A DNA stretch of 64,000 nucleotides, taken from NCBI GenBank assembly GCA_034687125.1, contig JAQGBZ010000217.1, positions 1 through 64,000 of the forward strand, read 5' to 3'. This DNA is from Neelides folsomi. Lineage: Eukaryota > Arthropoda > Collembola > Neelipleona > Neelidae. The notes below the pieces were generated by a model that was not told where the DNA came from, did no database searches, and saw only the letters and a list, made by a program, of their open reading frames with translations. Shown here piece after piece: positions 35,301-54,620 of the stretch (positions are counted from its first letter, which is position 1; every line of letters begins with the position of its first letter). The position numbers and the translations under genes were made by a program.

Positions 35301-36271
35301 TGTTCACCGTCCGAGGTTTTGGGAGTTAAATACGGTTCGACCGGTGTTGGTGGATCCGTCTTGCAGATCCTCGGCCCATGTTCCATTTCTTCAGCTCCTT
35401 TCCAAGGAAATTGATAGTCGAACATTGGCTGCCTGGAATGAATTTCTCTCTCTCGAATCTCGATTCTAACGAAGAATAAAAATGACTTACGTATTGATCA
35501 ATTTAGTAAATATTAGTAAATATCTTTTAAATGCGATGAAACGAAATCCGCAATATTGAATATACATACCTATGTATGTAAATATAATATGTAAAATGTA
35601 CCTGTAAAGTGTGTGCTCGAACAATTTGGCTTCCTCAGCATTAAACTTGGCCATTTCCTCAACTTGTCGAACAATTGATTTCATATCTGCTAGCTTCAGA
35701 ACTGGAAATATCAAATAAAATAATAATTCAATAAAAGCTTTTTAGATAAAATATAAAAAGTTTTATTACTTTTGAACTCGCCCTTTGACATCCATCCGTC
35801 TAGTTGAACGTCAGTTGCAGAAACTTTTTCTTTTAACTCATTCATATTCAAAATCATTTGTTTCACCGGTTCCTTCTCAACTTCTTTCTCTGGTTCCTCT
35901 TTCTTCTTTTTCTTCCGGTACATTTTAATGATCTGGCCAGAAGCAGTTTTAAACTCGAGACTTTCTACTGATGAACTGTCAGCCCCCGTGTCTTCTCCAT
36001 AATATTCTTCATTATCGTAACCCTCCCCGTAGTATTCAATATCATCAGGGATTTCTGGAACAATGGCTTTAATCTGAGCAATGTAATCCAAGTTGGATTT
36101 CGAAGCTGTTGATGATGCTTCCTCATCTTTAGCTTCAGTTTCTGCGGCTGAAGATTTCCGTCTTTTTTGTTCTTCCTCTCTTGCGTTCTTTCCCTCATCT
36201 TCACTTGGGGACTTTTTCCTTTTTGTTTCTTCGCCAGTGACTTCCTCGGTTGGATCTTTATCATCATCCAT
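32336..36271 (-). CDS. Coiled-coil protein with CCDC96/CCDC113-like (DUF4201) C-terminal region
   Basis: Ten exons on the minus strand, 35770-36271, 35602-35701, 35146-35465, 34579-34691, 34431-34496, 33995-34335, 33652-33885, 33316-33548, 32989-33188 and 32336-32854, sum to 2628 bases (875 residues), with every phase matching. The N-terminus is highly charged (MDDDKDPTEEV, then a K/E-rich part and an acidic Tyr-rich stretch). The middle has KLADMKSIVRQVEEMAKF and RIEIREREIHSRQPMFDY. The C-terminal third is coiled coil. IDFEWLRISNSNFIEDYEE with LKLITG and APSTLEYVKLQALQ resemble the DFEQLKIENxxxxEKIEERN and DYxxLKxE blocks of CCDC96 and CCDC113, axonemal proteins of motile cilia and sperm. 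The fold assignment is moderate and the orthologue is not decided; the N-terminal 500 residues I do not recognise. One intron hosts a foldback element. Confidence 0.68.
34734..35058. mobile_element. 325-bp foldback MITE with TTAGG units and 8-bp target duplication
   Basis: The ends GGCTGAGTTCCCGTTGTCCG (34734) and its inverse (to 35058) match over about 65 bp. TTTAATTG flanks both sides (34726-34733 and 35059-35066), an apparent 8-bp target duplication as made by hAT-type transposases. The arms carry repeated GGCAGTTGCCG-like units (near 34775-34855). The centre has TTAGG direct repeats (about 34881-34905) facing CCTAA repeats (about 34925-34945). It lies in the intron between 34691 and 35146 of the coiled-coil gene. 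There is no coding capacity. Confidence 0.82.
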
Positions 36272-37697
36272 GTTTTAAACAAAAAATAATTAAACTATAA
36301 AAAATAATAATAAATAAATAACCGTAAACAGCGAAGAACTATCTAAGAATTGTAAAGGATCTTCGTGATGAATATTTTATAATTTTGCATAAAAAACGAA
36401 TGGCAACAGAATTCATCTTTAGTGATTTTACTTTATCTTGACGGTAATGAATGGTTTCTTAATCATTGACTTTGACAATCAAAGAGTAATCAATGTGTAG
36501 CTCATACATTTGGAACTATCAGTTTAATTGCCATTGTGGTTATGTCTTTTAAAAGATAAATTTAAATGTCCCTCAAAATGATAGCACAAGCATTTTCTAA
36601 ATTCACACATACCTACTTTTAGCATAGTCCTGAAATATTTATAAGATGTGAAGTTGACATCAAAGAAAGTTCTGTAATTGTTGTTGTTTATGTTGTTAAA
36701 CCCTTGAATTTATAACACACATGTACGAATTTATGATATATTCATGATCCAAAGATACAAATCTACACAATGTAATATTAAAAATTATACATATGTATAT
36801 GTGTAACATACATATATAATAGAGCAATATGCCCATATAACTTATTTAAAATTTGTTAAAATATTCCATATGCACAAACATCGTAAATACAGGTGGATTG
36901 GTCGTATTTCCGTTTCCGTTATAAATAAAAAGCAATAAATATTTACTATTTATTACAAGATTTAAGGCATTGCATTAAATAAAGCGAATAATTATGACAA
37001 TAAATCAAAGATATAGATTGCCCCTTGAGGATATTTAATTTTATTGAGATCGATCAAATTGTTATAAAACAGACTCCCAAGATAACTCTTCAGGCGTGCC
37101 GAATGACAATTGATTTACAATTGTGAGTGAAAGAAGAAAAATTTAAATCTCCCTTTCAGTCCCACTTAACGTCATCCTCGAGGGAAATGAATGAAAGTCA
37201 TATATAACCAAAATATATCAAGTATCATTGGGATTGATCGGAGAAAGAGAATTGAAGGAGCACGGGGAGTTGAAAGGGTCGGCTGGTCAGCGGATTTGAG
37301 AATTAGCCACGGAATTGTAAAAGGAATAGAAATCGAAGAAAAGGGCTTTTAATTTGTTTGATGGAGAGAGTGATAGGATGGGTTGAAAGAGACTTTACCG
37401 AATGGATAATTTCTCCGTCCTTGACACGATGAGCAGAGGATGTGAGGGATGGGCGAAGGAACCATTTGTGTCACCTTCTTGTCAGTCCGAAGAATAAGGA
37501 GAAGAGAATGGAAAGTTTCCTTAATTCCCATCATCCCTTGTCCCTAAATACCCAAATCCCAAGTGTCTTCGGTGATTCTCTGGGCAGGAGCAGCCTGACC
37601 CACTCCGACTATTTAAGACCTCACCTCCTCTCGACCACTTCAATTCGCTTCCGAAGAGAATACGAAGAAGATCCTCTCGGCTCATCTCTCCTCCAAT
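36272..37697. other. Divergent intergenic region
   Basis: This lies between the minus-strand coiled-coil gene and the plus-strand secreted protein. The stretch 37260-37700, just upstream of the latter, is less AT-rich and includes its promoter. I see no gene or inverted-repeat element. Confidence 0.45.
37610..37617 (+). promoter_or_regulatory. TATA-like box of the secreted P/Q/Y-rich gene
   Basis: TATTTAAG lies about 80 bp upstream of the ATG at 37698, in otherwise GC-richer DNA, which leaves room for a short leader. A start site near 37640 is inference. Confidence 0.45.
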
Positions 37698-39192
37698 ATG
37701 ACGGTATTATTATTTCATTATCCCTAAGATTTATTCATATTAACAATTTAAAGGCCTTTGTTTCTTTCTTACTTAAATACAAATTATCAATGTGGTACAT
37801 ATAACAAATTATCTCCACAATGTCTGGATTAACACTAGCTTTAGTTTAATTTTTATTCGATGAGTATTATTATTATTCAATCCAATTAAGTCATCATACT
37901 TCAAAATTTCTCGAATGATTTTTTGAGATATTTCTAAATTAACTAAAATTTTAGGATTTCTCTGTAGTTCTTTCCATTCCTTTTGGGAAAATTTTCAATC
38001 AAAGGTTATATTAAGAGAAATGTAAATGTAATTAAGATGATTTGCATAGATTTCATACACATACTTAATAGAGTACAAATAGTAATTCTGATCCTATAAA
38101 TCTAGAGTTTGTTACATTATCAATATGCTTATACCAGACCAGTCGTAGTACTTGAAAGCAATATTATGTTATAGATAAAATATTTAATTTAATACAAATT
38201 GAATCAATACATTATATCTAAATAGTATTTACATCTAATTTTCTTGTTGTTTAAATAGTTTCTTCTTCCGCTGATGCTCGTGGGAGCAATGAGTGCCGCT
38301 GCAACTTTCTTCGGCGGCGGCGATGAATTCGATACGTTTTTCCCTGAATACGAGCAAGTCGGAGTCCAAGGCTACACCTCAGTTTTCCTCGATGGCGGCG
38401 GATGCGGAGGATACGGCGGATGCGGCGGTGGCTACCAACAGCCTTCATACAATTCCTACCCTCCTCCTCCAAGCTACGGACAACAAGAGCCAGGATATCA
38501 ACTTCAACAAGATGAATACGCTCCACCAACATATGAAAAACCACAAAGTGGATATGCATCAAATTACAACAATTACGCTCCAATGTCTTACAACCCTCTT
38601 CCACCAATGCCTTATCAAAATAAACCGTAAGCTCTCAACATGATTTAAATTTACTATAATCAATTTACTATAAATTTATTATAAAAAAATATAATTAATA
38701 TGATTAATGATTAGAATAATTAAACTTATTAGAAAAATTAGAAAAATGTCATTTATTTATCTTAATCTGTATGATTTTATTTTTATCATTAAATATAGTG
38801 TTGTAATTTATAAAGAGAACATACCTACCTTATTTAAACAGCTTTAGGCTTAGTTGTAAAAATTAAATATAAAATTAAATACTTATTAATATTGTTTTTT
38901 TAATTACAGTGACTGCAATAAACCTTATGGATCTCAGCCTCAACAAAATAACTACGGAACCCTTAATTACGAGTCAATGTCCTACAATTCAAAACCTTCG
39001 TATCAACAAGGCTATGGATCCCCGCCGCAAGAAAGCTATGCTCAACCTCCCCAACAAAATTATCCGCCAGCTCCTCAGCAAAATTATTCTCCGCCTCCTC
39101 AACAATACTCACCGCCTCCGTCACAACCTTACCAACCATCTCAACAAAATTCATATTCTTCACCTCAACAGTATTCTCCTCCTAAGCCATAG
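37698..39192 (+). CDS. Secreted Pro/Gln/Tyr-rich cuticle-like protein
   Basis: Three exons, 37698-37703 (only ATG ACG), 38259-38626 and 38910-39192, sum to 657 bases (218 residues). The joined start MTFLLPLMLVGAMSAAATFF is a signal peptide interrupted by an intron after codon 2, a layout common in arthropod cuticular protein genes. The mature part has a GGGCGGYGGCGGGY block with cysteines, then many Y-P-Q words (PPPPSYGQQ, QPPQQNYPP, PPPQQYSPPP). The C-terminal exon is almost pure P/Q/S/Y with PQQNY and PQQYSPP repeats. It has no chitin-binding R&R consensus that I can see. It is probably extracellular matrix, cuticle or silk-like. The following secreted gene has the same design. Confidence 0.78.
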
Positions 39193-40320
39193 TATTAATT
39201 TTTATTTTATATTTCTTTAACATATCAAGTGAATAATCTTAATTATCTAGTATTTTCTTTTAATGGCTAATTAATGAGTATTTGTGTAAAATGTATAATA
39301 AGAATAATAAGGCAAGTTTTATGACTTAGCAGTCTTAGCAGTATTGATAATAAATCTTGTGCTATTTCTGGTTATTTTTTGATAATAATTATTTTTAGTT
39401 ATTTTTTGATAATATGTAGCAATTAATATGGAGTGTTTAAAATTAAGCCAATAAGTTATTAAATTATTCATTTAAGTTTACATAATTTAAATTTATTACA
39501 TAGTTTAATTCCAATTAATCTGATAATAATAAGCAGCGATAATATGAAAATAATCTTACCAGAAATAGACCAATAATATTGTTATTACAATTATCCCTAC
39601 AAATTGTTTTTAAAGAAAGTTCAATTGCTATACTGCTATTAATAAATGTAACATGTTAATTTTATATAGGAATGGAAAATGGTTTATATCTCCATAATAT
39701 TCTTTTATCCTGAATGGTATAAAAACATAATATAGTTAAGTATATACCTAATGTCCAACTTTGTGTATTTTGGTCTTTTGTGTTGACTGTCGTACCTTTT
39801 TGTTGATAAAATAAAAGCGGAGTTTGAATGAATCCACCTTGAACTTATTTTGTCATGAAAGGAGTCCTATATTTAATAGCAATATAATGGAGTGGAGAGG
39901 AAAGTGAAATCCCTTTTACTTTCGAGATGAGAGCGAAAGTAGGACGACGGACCCTTCAGAAGCCCAATCAAAGTCTCCAGCACTTGGAAGGGAGGTCGGT
40001 GGGCAAAAGATGGTAAGTGTGGTATGTTGGACGGCAGGACCCGACGTAGTCGACTTACTTAACGGGGAAGTGTATTAACTTCCAGGCATCGCCCACACCT
40101 CAAGGGGCGGACGGTTCTCAATGAGATTGATGAAGAATTTGGTGAAAGGGAAAGTTGGAAGATTCAATACCCACCAAGTATACCTTTAGACCAGAGGACT
40201 TGTTTATTATTAATCTCGACGCCGTCGTCTCGTTCCGATTTACAACCCTTCCTTTCTCCCGTCTACTTCCCATCACAATGAGAGGAATTCCACGATTCAC
40301 TCATTAACTGGACCAAGGTC
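39193..40320. other. Intergenic DNA between two secreted-protein genes
   Basis: AT-rich up to about 39800, then a less AT-rich block (about 39880-40320) that leads into the promoter of the next gene. No ORF of note. A weak inverted similarity between about 39358 and 39560 is too poor to call. Confidence 0.4.
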
Positions 40321-40333
40321 GGGTGCGGAACCA

Positions 40334-40367
40334 TATAAAATCTCATCAGAGGCTCAAAGGGACAGTC
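40334..40367 (+). promoter_or_regulatory. TATA box and initiator of the second cuticle-like gene
   Basis: TATAAAA at 40334-40340 is followed about 30 bp later by an initiator-like ACAGTC (40362-40367). The ATG is at 40489. The spacing fits a classical RNA polymerase II core promoter. Confidence 0.6.
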
Positions 40368-40488
40368 TGTTTGGAATTCTCGTCGTAACAACTTCCTCCA
40401 ATTGTCCTCCCATTGCTTTTCAGTGCATTCAGTCCAAAATCAACATTGTGGAATCAAAATCAATAGGACCAAGTTTCAATTCATTACA

Positions 40489-41524
40489 ATGAAAGCAAAA
40501 GTAAGACATTTTACAATTAACATAATTTTTTGTTTTTTTCATTTACAAGATGATTGTTAATTATCAAGTTGTTATATAACAAAATTTTCTTTAAAAATAT
40601 TTTAATATTATTATAAACAGCTAAAGTTTAAATTAAAATTAAACATGGTGTTATTAAAATCAATTTGCATATTTCATCTTTAACAATTATTATTAAGTAA
40701 ATGTTTTTAAAAATTGTAAGGATCTTGGAATGATATTAGAAACTATTATATGAAATTATTTAAAGCTTAATATTTAATGTTTCCATTTTAATTTCCAGAG
40801 TCTCATAGGGGTTTTCTTCTTCACAATCATCGGAGTGAGTTTCGCCACATTTGGTGATTATTTCGGCGGAAAGAAGGGAGGATTAGATGAAGGTCGAATA
40901 ATCGTTTATATGCCCATTCGAACACCTCCACCACCACCAAATTACTACGCTCCTCGTCCGTACGTCCATCCTCCGCCGTCTTATTACCCCCAACCTCAAT
41001 ATCAACAACCACAGTATGTCCAGCCTTATCCAATCCAGCCAATTCGGCCAATCGAACCAATTCCATACAAAACAATCGACGCTCAAATCATCCAACCTGA
41101 ATATCCTCCCTGTTGCGGCGGTGGAGACTACGGCGGCGGAGAGTACGGCGGTGGAGAATACGGTGGCGGAGAGTACGCTGGAGTTATCGAATCTCCCCAA
41201 TATAGGAAGAAGAGGGAAGAGAAGCCGAAGCCGAATTTCGAGTCGTTCCAAGGGCCCATGGGATCCCTCGAGGGCGGCGAGTACCAAGTTTTGCCTGGGA
41301 GTTCTCAGCCGGTTGGGCAGAGTGAGTCTGTGAACGTGGAGAGTCAAAACGGAGGGTTCAGTTGGAATCCAATGAAGTACATCGAAGCCCTCACAGGGCA
41401 GATGGAGAAGGAGAACCAGAATTGGTTCGGGCAGAAGAGTGCTCAGATAAATTACGACAACTCACAGCAGAAGAAACAATATCCTCAAATTGCAACCTTC
41501 CCCAACCAAAAATATAAAAATTAA
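40489..41524 (+). CDS. Secreted Pro/Tyr-rich cuticle-like protein with GGGEY repeats
   Basis: Two exons, 40489-40500 (ATG AAA GCA AAA) and 40799-41524, give 245 residues. The joined N-terminus MKAKSLIGVFFFTIIGVSFA is a signal peptide split by the intron after codon 4. The mature chain has PPPPPNYYAPRPY and a YPQPQYQQPQY stretch, a cysteine pair (PPCCGGG), then GGGEY three times, and a dibasic YRKKREEK site that could be cleaved by a proprotein convertase. The C-terminal half is mixed and less repetitive (SWNPMKYIEALTG). AATAAA at 41668-41673 is a likely poly(A) signal. No named domain is recognised. It lies in tandem with the P/Q/Y-rich gene at 37698, same strand, same signal-peptide intron. 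Confidence 0.8.
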
Positions 41525-42751
41525 TTGGGGTTACTTTATTTGCTTTTTAGGTCATGCTCACTATTTGTTTTTATATTCTCATAATTGTTTTGATTCTTGA
41601 ATCCTGAAAACTGCTCAATTACATTTGGTCATGATCTTGGCCCTCATTCAAGACTGTTAATTTGTTTAATAAACATTTTTATAGAAAACACTATTCATTG
41701 TTTCGACATTCATTAATTCATTATTGTGCTTTCATTATAACGTCCATAATTATCAAAATTATCGTTAGAGTATGGACATATTTTAAAATATATCTTTATC
41801 ATGTTTTACATACTTTATCATGTATTTGTACTTTTATAATTGTTCTTGGCATAATAAATATTTATTTTTAATCTTAATTTAATCGTTTTAAGCAATATTT
41901 GATTCATTAAAATTAAAAAGTAATGATGATGTGCTTAACATTTAATCGTAACATAACATAAAGAATAAATCTATCTTATCGTAAATCATAGCATTACCTA
42001 ATGAAACTTTTTTAATTCACGGTATCCTATTAAATATTGAAGCATACCTACAAATGTTATTTAATCTACATTACATTGAAATTTATGTAGAGTATTGTAT
42101 ACAATATTAAAATCTTACATCATGAATCTTTTTCTTCATATTCATTATTTGAGCAAAATGCATTAATTTTTACTTATTCATTCCAGTTTATATAAACAAA
42201 TGTTTAAAATATTTCTATCAGTGCTTAATGTTAGTATGTATTAAAAAATCGAAATGTTTATCCTACCATGAATTAAGTTTTATGAGTACTAAATATTATA
42301 GTTATGTTAGGTATATACGATTTATTTCTTTTTCTGTGAGCTAAATGAATATATAAACAAGAGTATTTATTATAAGAGTAGTATCATGTATACCAATACT
42401 AACTCCGAGAAGTAAATGTAATTCCTGTTATTGTGATATTCACAAGGAAAAGTTAATAGGTTTTAAAAGAGAAGAGTTTTCCCCTAAATGAGTTTTGAAA
42501 TGATTGGAGGTAAAATGTATTTTCCGTGTGTTATCTGTTCTCTGCAGGGAGGTTAATGAGTGTCGTAATGGGCCCTTAATCTCAATTGATGGCGTAGAGT
42601 AACAGTTAAAGTGTTGACTCGGCCAGGGCACGGGCAAGGGAGTTGAGAGTTCTGCAGGCGGGAGTTAATCCGTTTAAGGGCTCTTCTAACGGGTGGGTTT
42701 CCTCCGCTCATGACGACGAAGAGGCCCGGAGGATTACCAACACGAAGAGAC

Positions 42752-42770
42752 AAATTACACGCGCGTGACT
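42752..42770. promoter_or_regulatory. Palindromic CACGCGCGTG motif, upstream copy
   Basis: AAATTACACGCGCGTGACT, with the 10-bp palindrome CACGCGCGTG at 42758-42767, is identical to 52615-52633 in a sim intron. The palindrome contains two inverted GCGTG half-sites, the core recognised by bHLH-PAS/ARNT-type dimers. Function is inferred. Confidence 0.4.
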
Positions 42771-43069
42771 CCACAATGACTCCGATCCGTCCGCCTCCGA
42801 GACCGCCTTCGGGCCCGGAGGCAAAACTCTCCCCCAACACCTCCATTCAATTGGAAATTTCACAAATACTTGAATTGCCCATCTTTTCTCCCCAATTCCT
42901 CCATTGATTTTACAACAGGGACGTGATAGGCTCAAAGATCCTCTTTTCCTAGAATCGGAAAACACGGGCTCTCCATTCACCTCAACCAACCTTCCATATT
43001 TGACACAACACTTAAATGTTATTGATCACGAGCTTCGTCTTATTTTAAGCCTATTTCAAGTCTATTGAA

Positions 43070-43080
43070 GGGAAAATCCC
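43070..43080. promoter_or_regulatory. Rel/Dorsal-type site GGGAAAATCCC
   Basis: A perfect match to the GGG(A/T)nCC consensus of Rel-family factors, about 4.3 kb upstream of the sim coding start. In flies sim is a target of the Dorsal network. A single site has little statistical weight. Confidence 0.25.
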
Positions 43081-43500
43081 ACTTTTCCGAGTCATCCACT
43101 CGGATTACTTTTAAAGACCACAATGCTAAATGGAGACTTATGAAGATCTTTAAATTACTATTACAATTACCATATTCTTGAATACGAATATTGTAGTACA
43201 AAATATTGTAGAAGATTTGTATAATTTTAATATTGCGTTATTGAACCATCTAATAATTTTAAGATCATTTATCTATATTGGTAATATTATATATTGTATG
43301 TAATGTAAGAACGCATAGCTTGACTGGAGTGAATATCACTGGAATGAATGTGAATGTGCATTTAACATTCTTGACCTTTTGTTAAATCGAGACTGAAATG
43401 CGAAGCTTAAGAAAATATTGAAATATTTATAAGAAATCGATACCTTTTTTACCACACCTGGACGACTCTTCCTTTTGTCGGGGAATTAAATGGTCAGAGG

Positions 43501-43724
43501 AACGCCAAGCTGTCTGGTCAACCGGCAAAGTAAATGTTTTACGATTACCATGTTCATGTGTGAAACCCCTTTTGTACATTATTTATAAAAAGGATAATGC
43601 CTATAAACTCAGTACTTTTGAATAGTAATATCGGTAAAGCAAGGGTTGCTAATGCTTGTTAATACTATTTTCCTTTTTTCATATTGTAAAGGGGAGTTTG
43701 ATCAAGAAACGCCAAGCTGTCTGG
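43501..43724. repeat. Pair of direct repeats around AACGCCAAGCTGTCTGG
   Basis: The 17-mer occurs at 43501-43517 and 43708-43724 in the same orientation. Each copy is preceded by a related GGGGA(A/G)TT...TGGTCA/TGATCA stretch. GACGACTC words lie next to both. The pair is 207 bp apart. Confidence 0.6.
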
Positions 43725-46700
43725 GACGACTCGAACTCATTTGTCCCAACTTACGCTCATTTTATTAATAAATAAATAAAATATTCAGAAAAAGAAATTT
43801 ATAGGTTTGTATTCTTTGTCTCATTTTCAAACATTGTTGTTTACATTTTTTATTGATATTAGATTCCTTATACAGGTAGTTATAAGTTATTTATGTAGTT
43901 ATGATTTATCCTAATTTCCTAATCTATCCTAATATCTAACATATATGTATTATATGTAGGTGTAAAATGTATAAATACAGATTATTTATTATCTAAATTA
44001 CTATTTTAAGTTAATCAATACACAATGCAATTACTAACGATCTAATTAATTTAATTGGTTAGCAATTAATTGTAAAACTTAATATTAATAAATTGATCTA
44101 AACATTGAAATAAAAAATGATAATATTTGTATGGTAGATGAAGTGAACTGTGAGGGGAATGACCGAATTATGCAGTAATCTAAATTTGGCACGTTCTTCT
44201 CTGGTCACGTAAACTGGGCTAATCGGTCCGTGAGGAGAATCCAGCCAAGTGGTCCTGAAGCAGAGACACCGGAAAATGGGCCTTTGACACGTCTCCACGA
44301 ACTCACCGCCATTGACCTCCAAACTCACAACTCATCACGTCCACAAATTCCAGTCAGAGGACTTGAAACTATTATTTACTACTACAAATCTCCTCTCGGT
44401 TTTATTCACTCAATCCTTGAACATTGGACACATCTTCCACTTGCACCGATCCTTAATCCTCATTGGCAATGACAATGAATTTAAATGCACAAAAGAAACA
44501 TTTGAGAGCTCTATGCAATAATTTGATTATCTATCCGCTAATCAGAAGTTATTGATTCATGTTAAGTTCAAGCTTTACTTTATGTTAAATGTCATGATAG
44601 AAAGTGAAAATAAAGACATCGTGAAATTCCAGTCTGAATTACAGGTGTAAGGTTGAATTAACCAAATGGGCTCTCAGGTGTTTAAGGTTTCCATTACAAA
44701 GAAGGCTTAAAGTTTATAACAAAAAACACGGGCCGTTCCGTTGTAGTTTCAAGTAGTGGAACTTCCAATCCAACCAATACAACATGATATCCCCAAATGT
44801 ACAGAGTAGTCGCTTATATTTATTATATTAAAATAGAGATATAAGAAAATATCTCTGAACTGTTCAAGCGTGTTTGGTCTCCGTTGTGAGGGAAAGTACG
44901 AGAAAAATGTAATTGATCCTTTTCATCCCGTTTGTGGGGGAGGAAGGCGAGAAGGTGAGAAATGTTGAAGCTCCCGTTTGAAAACAAGAGCGGAGTCTAA
45001 AATTACTCCCAAAGTGTGAGATGAAACGGAGCCATAAAGAATCCTGATTCCTCCAATCCACCTCTAAGCTCACGACTTCTCGGAGGCTAAGGGGAATTTG
45101 ATGGGGGACAGGTGTTCTGATTTCCATGGAGGAGAACGAGCTGCTGCAGGAGCCACCTGAGCAGGGAAGAATGCCTTTATTGCTGCCATGAGATTATTCA
45201 AATGAGGGACGTTCCCCTATGGCGTCGAAGGTGAGGGGATTCTCTCCTGGTTGGCTGCTGCTCCGCCTTGGAGGGCCGAGTCGAGGGAATTTTGGGCGGA
45301 CCCCGCTTTCGGGACTTTTGCACTCCGACAGCCCAACCAAATGGCACTTCCCAGTACGACGTCGGATCTTCTCCTTTCCATTTCAAATTCACCGTTCGAC
45401 CCTTCCTAAAACACCACTTTTATTTTTAAAAACATTTATATAACTTCATATTGTTAGCTAATTAGCAAAACTATCCCCGAGTCCCACTAATTCTTACCCG
45501 TTTTAAAATAATTTACTCTTTAGATCAGTTAATAAGATAAATTCAAAGCTTGACAATTATTACTTTTAAAAGATTCTTTAAATGAAGATCCTATAATAGT
45601 TCTATTGCTGGTGAAAAAATCATTTATATATCATCTTGCAAATGAGCAAAGTCGGCAATTATTTAATAAATGGTAAGCTCACTTTTGTAATTTTCAAATT
45701 AACTAATCCTAAGTTTATCTCTTTACAAATATAACATATTATTACCATATATCGTACATAGAGTATCACTACAGCGGTATTATTTAACTAAAACTAAGGA
45801 TCATTCTCCATCTAATTTTTAACGGGATCAGATTTTAATTTATTAACTTTTTAACAAATAATTATGTGTCATCGTTGAATTTTCAATTTGAGTCTGTATC
45901 AAGAATCAATCAATCTCAAAACTTTTGTTCATATTGTTTAGTATAGGAAATAGCATGTTTAATAAGAATTATGTATTCAATGATTTAGTCACGACCAATT
46001 AGTTTCGGTAAATTATTGCCCTATTTAACGAATGTAACAAGGCAGATAAAGATCGCTTTACTAAACGGTCCTTTTGTATAATATGAATAGCTAGTGTAAA
46101 CTCCCAGAAGTTCTCCGTCTACAAATATTTCCTTCTTGGCGAAGACGAAATGTCAACGTGAGGGAACCGGAGTCGAACCCGGAATTTGTTATCATAGTGC
46201 CGGAGAAAGTGTAGGATGTCAGGGAGGAATAAAGTTGATCTATTGGCTTGGCAGATGTACGAACATGAATTCCCACAACCAAATTCCTCCTTGACTCCTC
46301 TCGGAAGAAATTATGAGCCCAAGTGCAAGCAGATCTCTCTCCAACCCCTCCGAGCAATAAAGAGAGAGAAAAACAAAGGAAATAATTTATTTCCTTCAAT
46401 CCTCTTTGAAAAATGGAGCGGTAGTGGCCAACTCATCACGTTTCCTCTTAAAACTTCCTCAAACTCCTCTCCACTTCACTCCCACATAATATTAAACTTA
46501 AATATGCTCATATTATCATTCAATGAGTAATCCTATGCACAGATCTCTTATATTTCCACATGTTTTTCCATCTTTGCCCACACTAAAAATCCTATCCAGC
46601 ATTTAGCAACTAAATCTTATGCACTTTTAATTGTAGTTTAAAGACGTCCATAAGGGAATAAAAATCAGAAGCATGAATTGGAAACAGATACGTCTTTGAT

Positions 46701-47414
46701 GGTTAAACAGGGCCCTTAAAAGCTACTTCAAATGAAACGGCCAACACTTTTACATTATTTGCTTACATCCTTGCTAAACACATTTGTGTGTATAAATATT
46801 CAAAAGGAAATCCGCTAGTATAATCTTACCCAATTTATTCACTAATTTATCACTCACATCTTGACACCTCAAGTAGGAGCAGAAGCCTCGAATTTGCCCA
46901 CACCAATGTTAGCACCAAACCCTTGTCCATCTGCTTGTAAATGGTCACTTTCAACTTCTAAGGACTTGTGAATGAAATTGGAGTGCTTGGGGATGGTCTT
47001 GTATACATTCTGTCAAAGAACTCAACTCGGCCCATTCATTTTCGTGGTAGACCAGCTCAGAACTACTGCAATTACACGCATATGTAAACACTATTCATTT
47101 CAATGAGTGGACATTGTTAAATGGACAGTCTGCGTTTATATTTGCCTATGAAAGTGTCAATGTTATTGCAATGACTTAAAGTCTTTTTTTATATTTAAAC
47201 ATTACCTTTGTATGTTTCATAAAATATAAATACTTATCAATTCAATGTCTTACATACAGATATGTCATTCTTATTGTATTTTTTGCAAGGACCATGATAA
47301 CTTATTCTTAATAGTAATAAGTGTAGTTTTGATAGTCTTATTAAAATGTATTTTTTTATATTATGTATTTTTACGTTTTATATGATATGTTTTATTTTTA
47401 TAGGTAATTGAACG

Positions 47415-54620
<7,206 letters not shown>

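Larger units (their letters stand above)
41674..47414. other. Gene-poor block upstream of single-minded
   Basis: About 5.7 kb with no recognisable coding exon. It alternates between AT-rich DNA and islands of less AT-rich DNA (about 42530-42980, 43440-43740, 44150-44420, 45060-45410, 46120-46450). Open frames in the islands exist on both strands and look random. Given the developmental gene downstream, the islands are candidate cis-regulatory modules. Confidence 0.45.

Noticed and set aside
39358-39570. Weak inverted similarity around CTATTTCTGGT
   Set aside because: Only short AT-rich words match, so it is below what I would call an element.
40883-41347. Long minus-strand frame opposite the second cuticle-like gene
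   Set aside because: It is the antisense shadow of the repetitive P/Y/G-rich coding exon.
46160-46200. Possible tRNA T-arm on the minus strand (CCGGGTTCGACTCCGG)
   Set aside because: Only a four-base stem fits, and no anticodon arm, D-arm or acceptor stem can be built around it. At best a tRNA-derived remnant.
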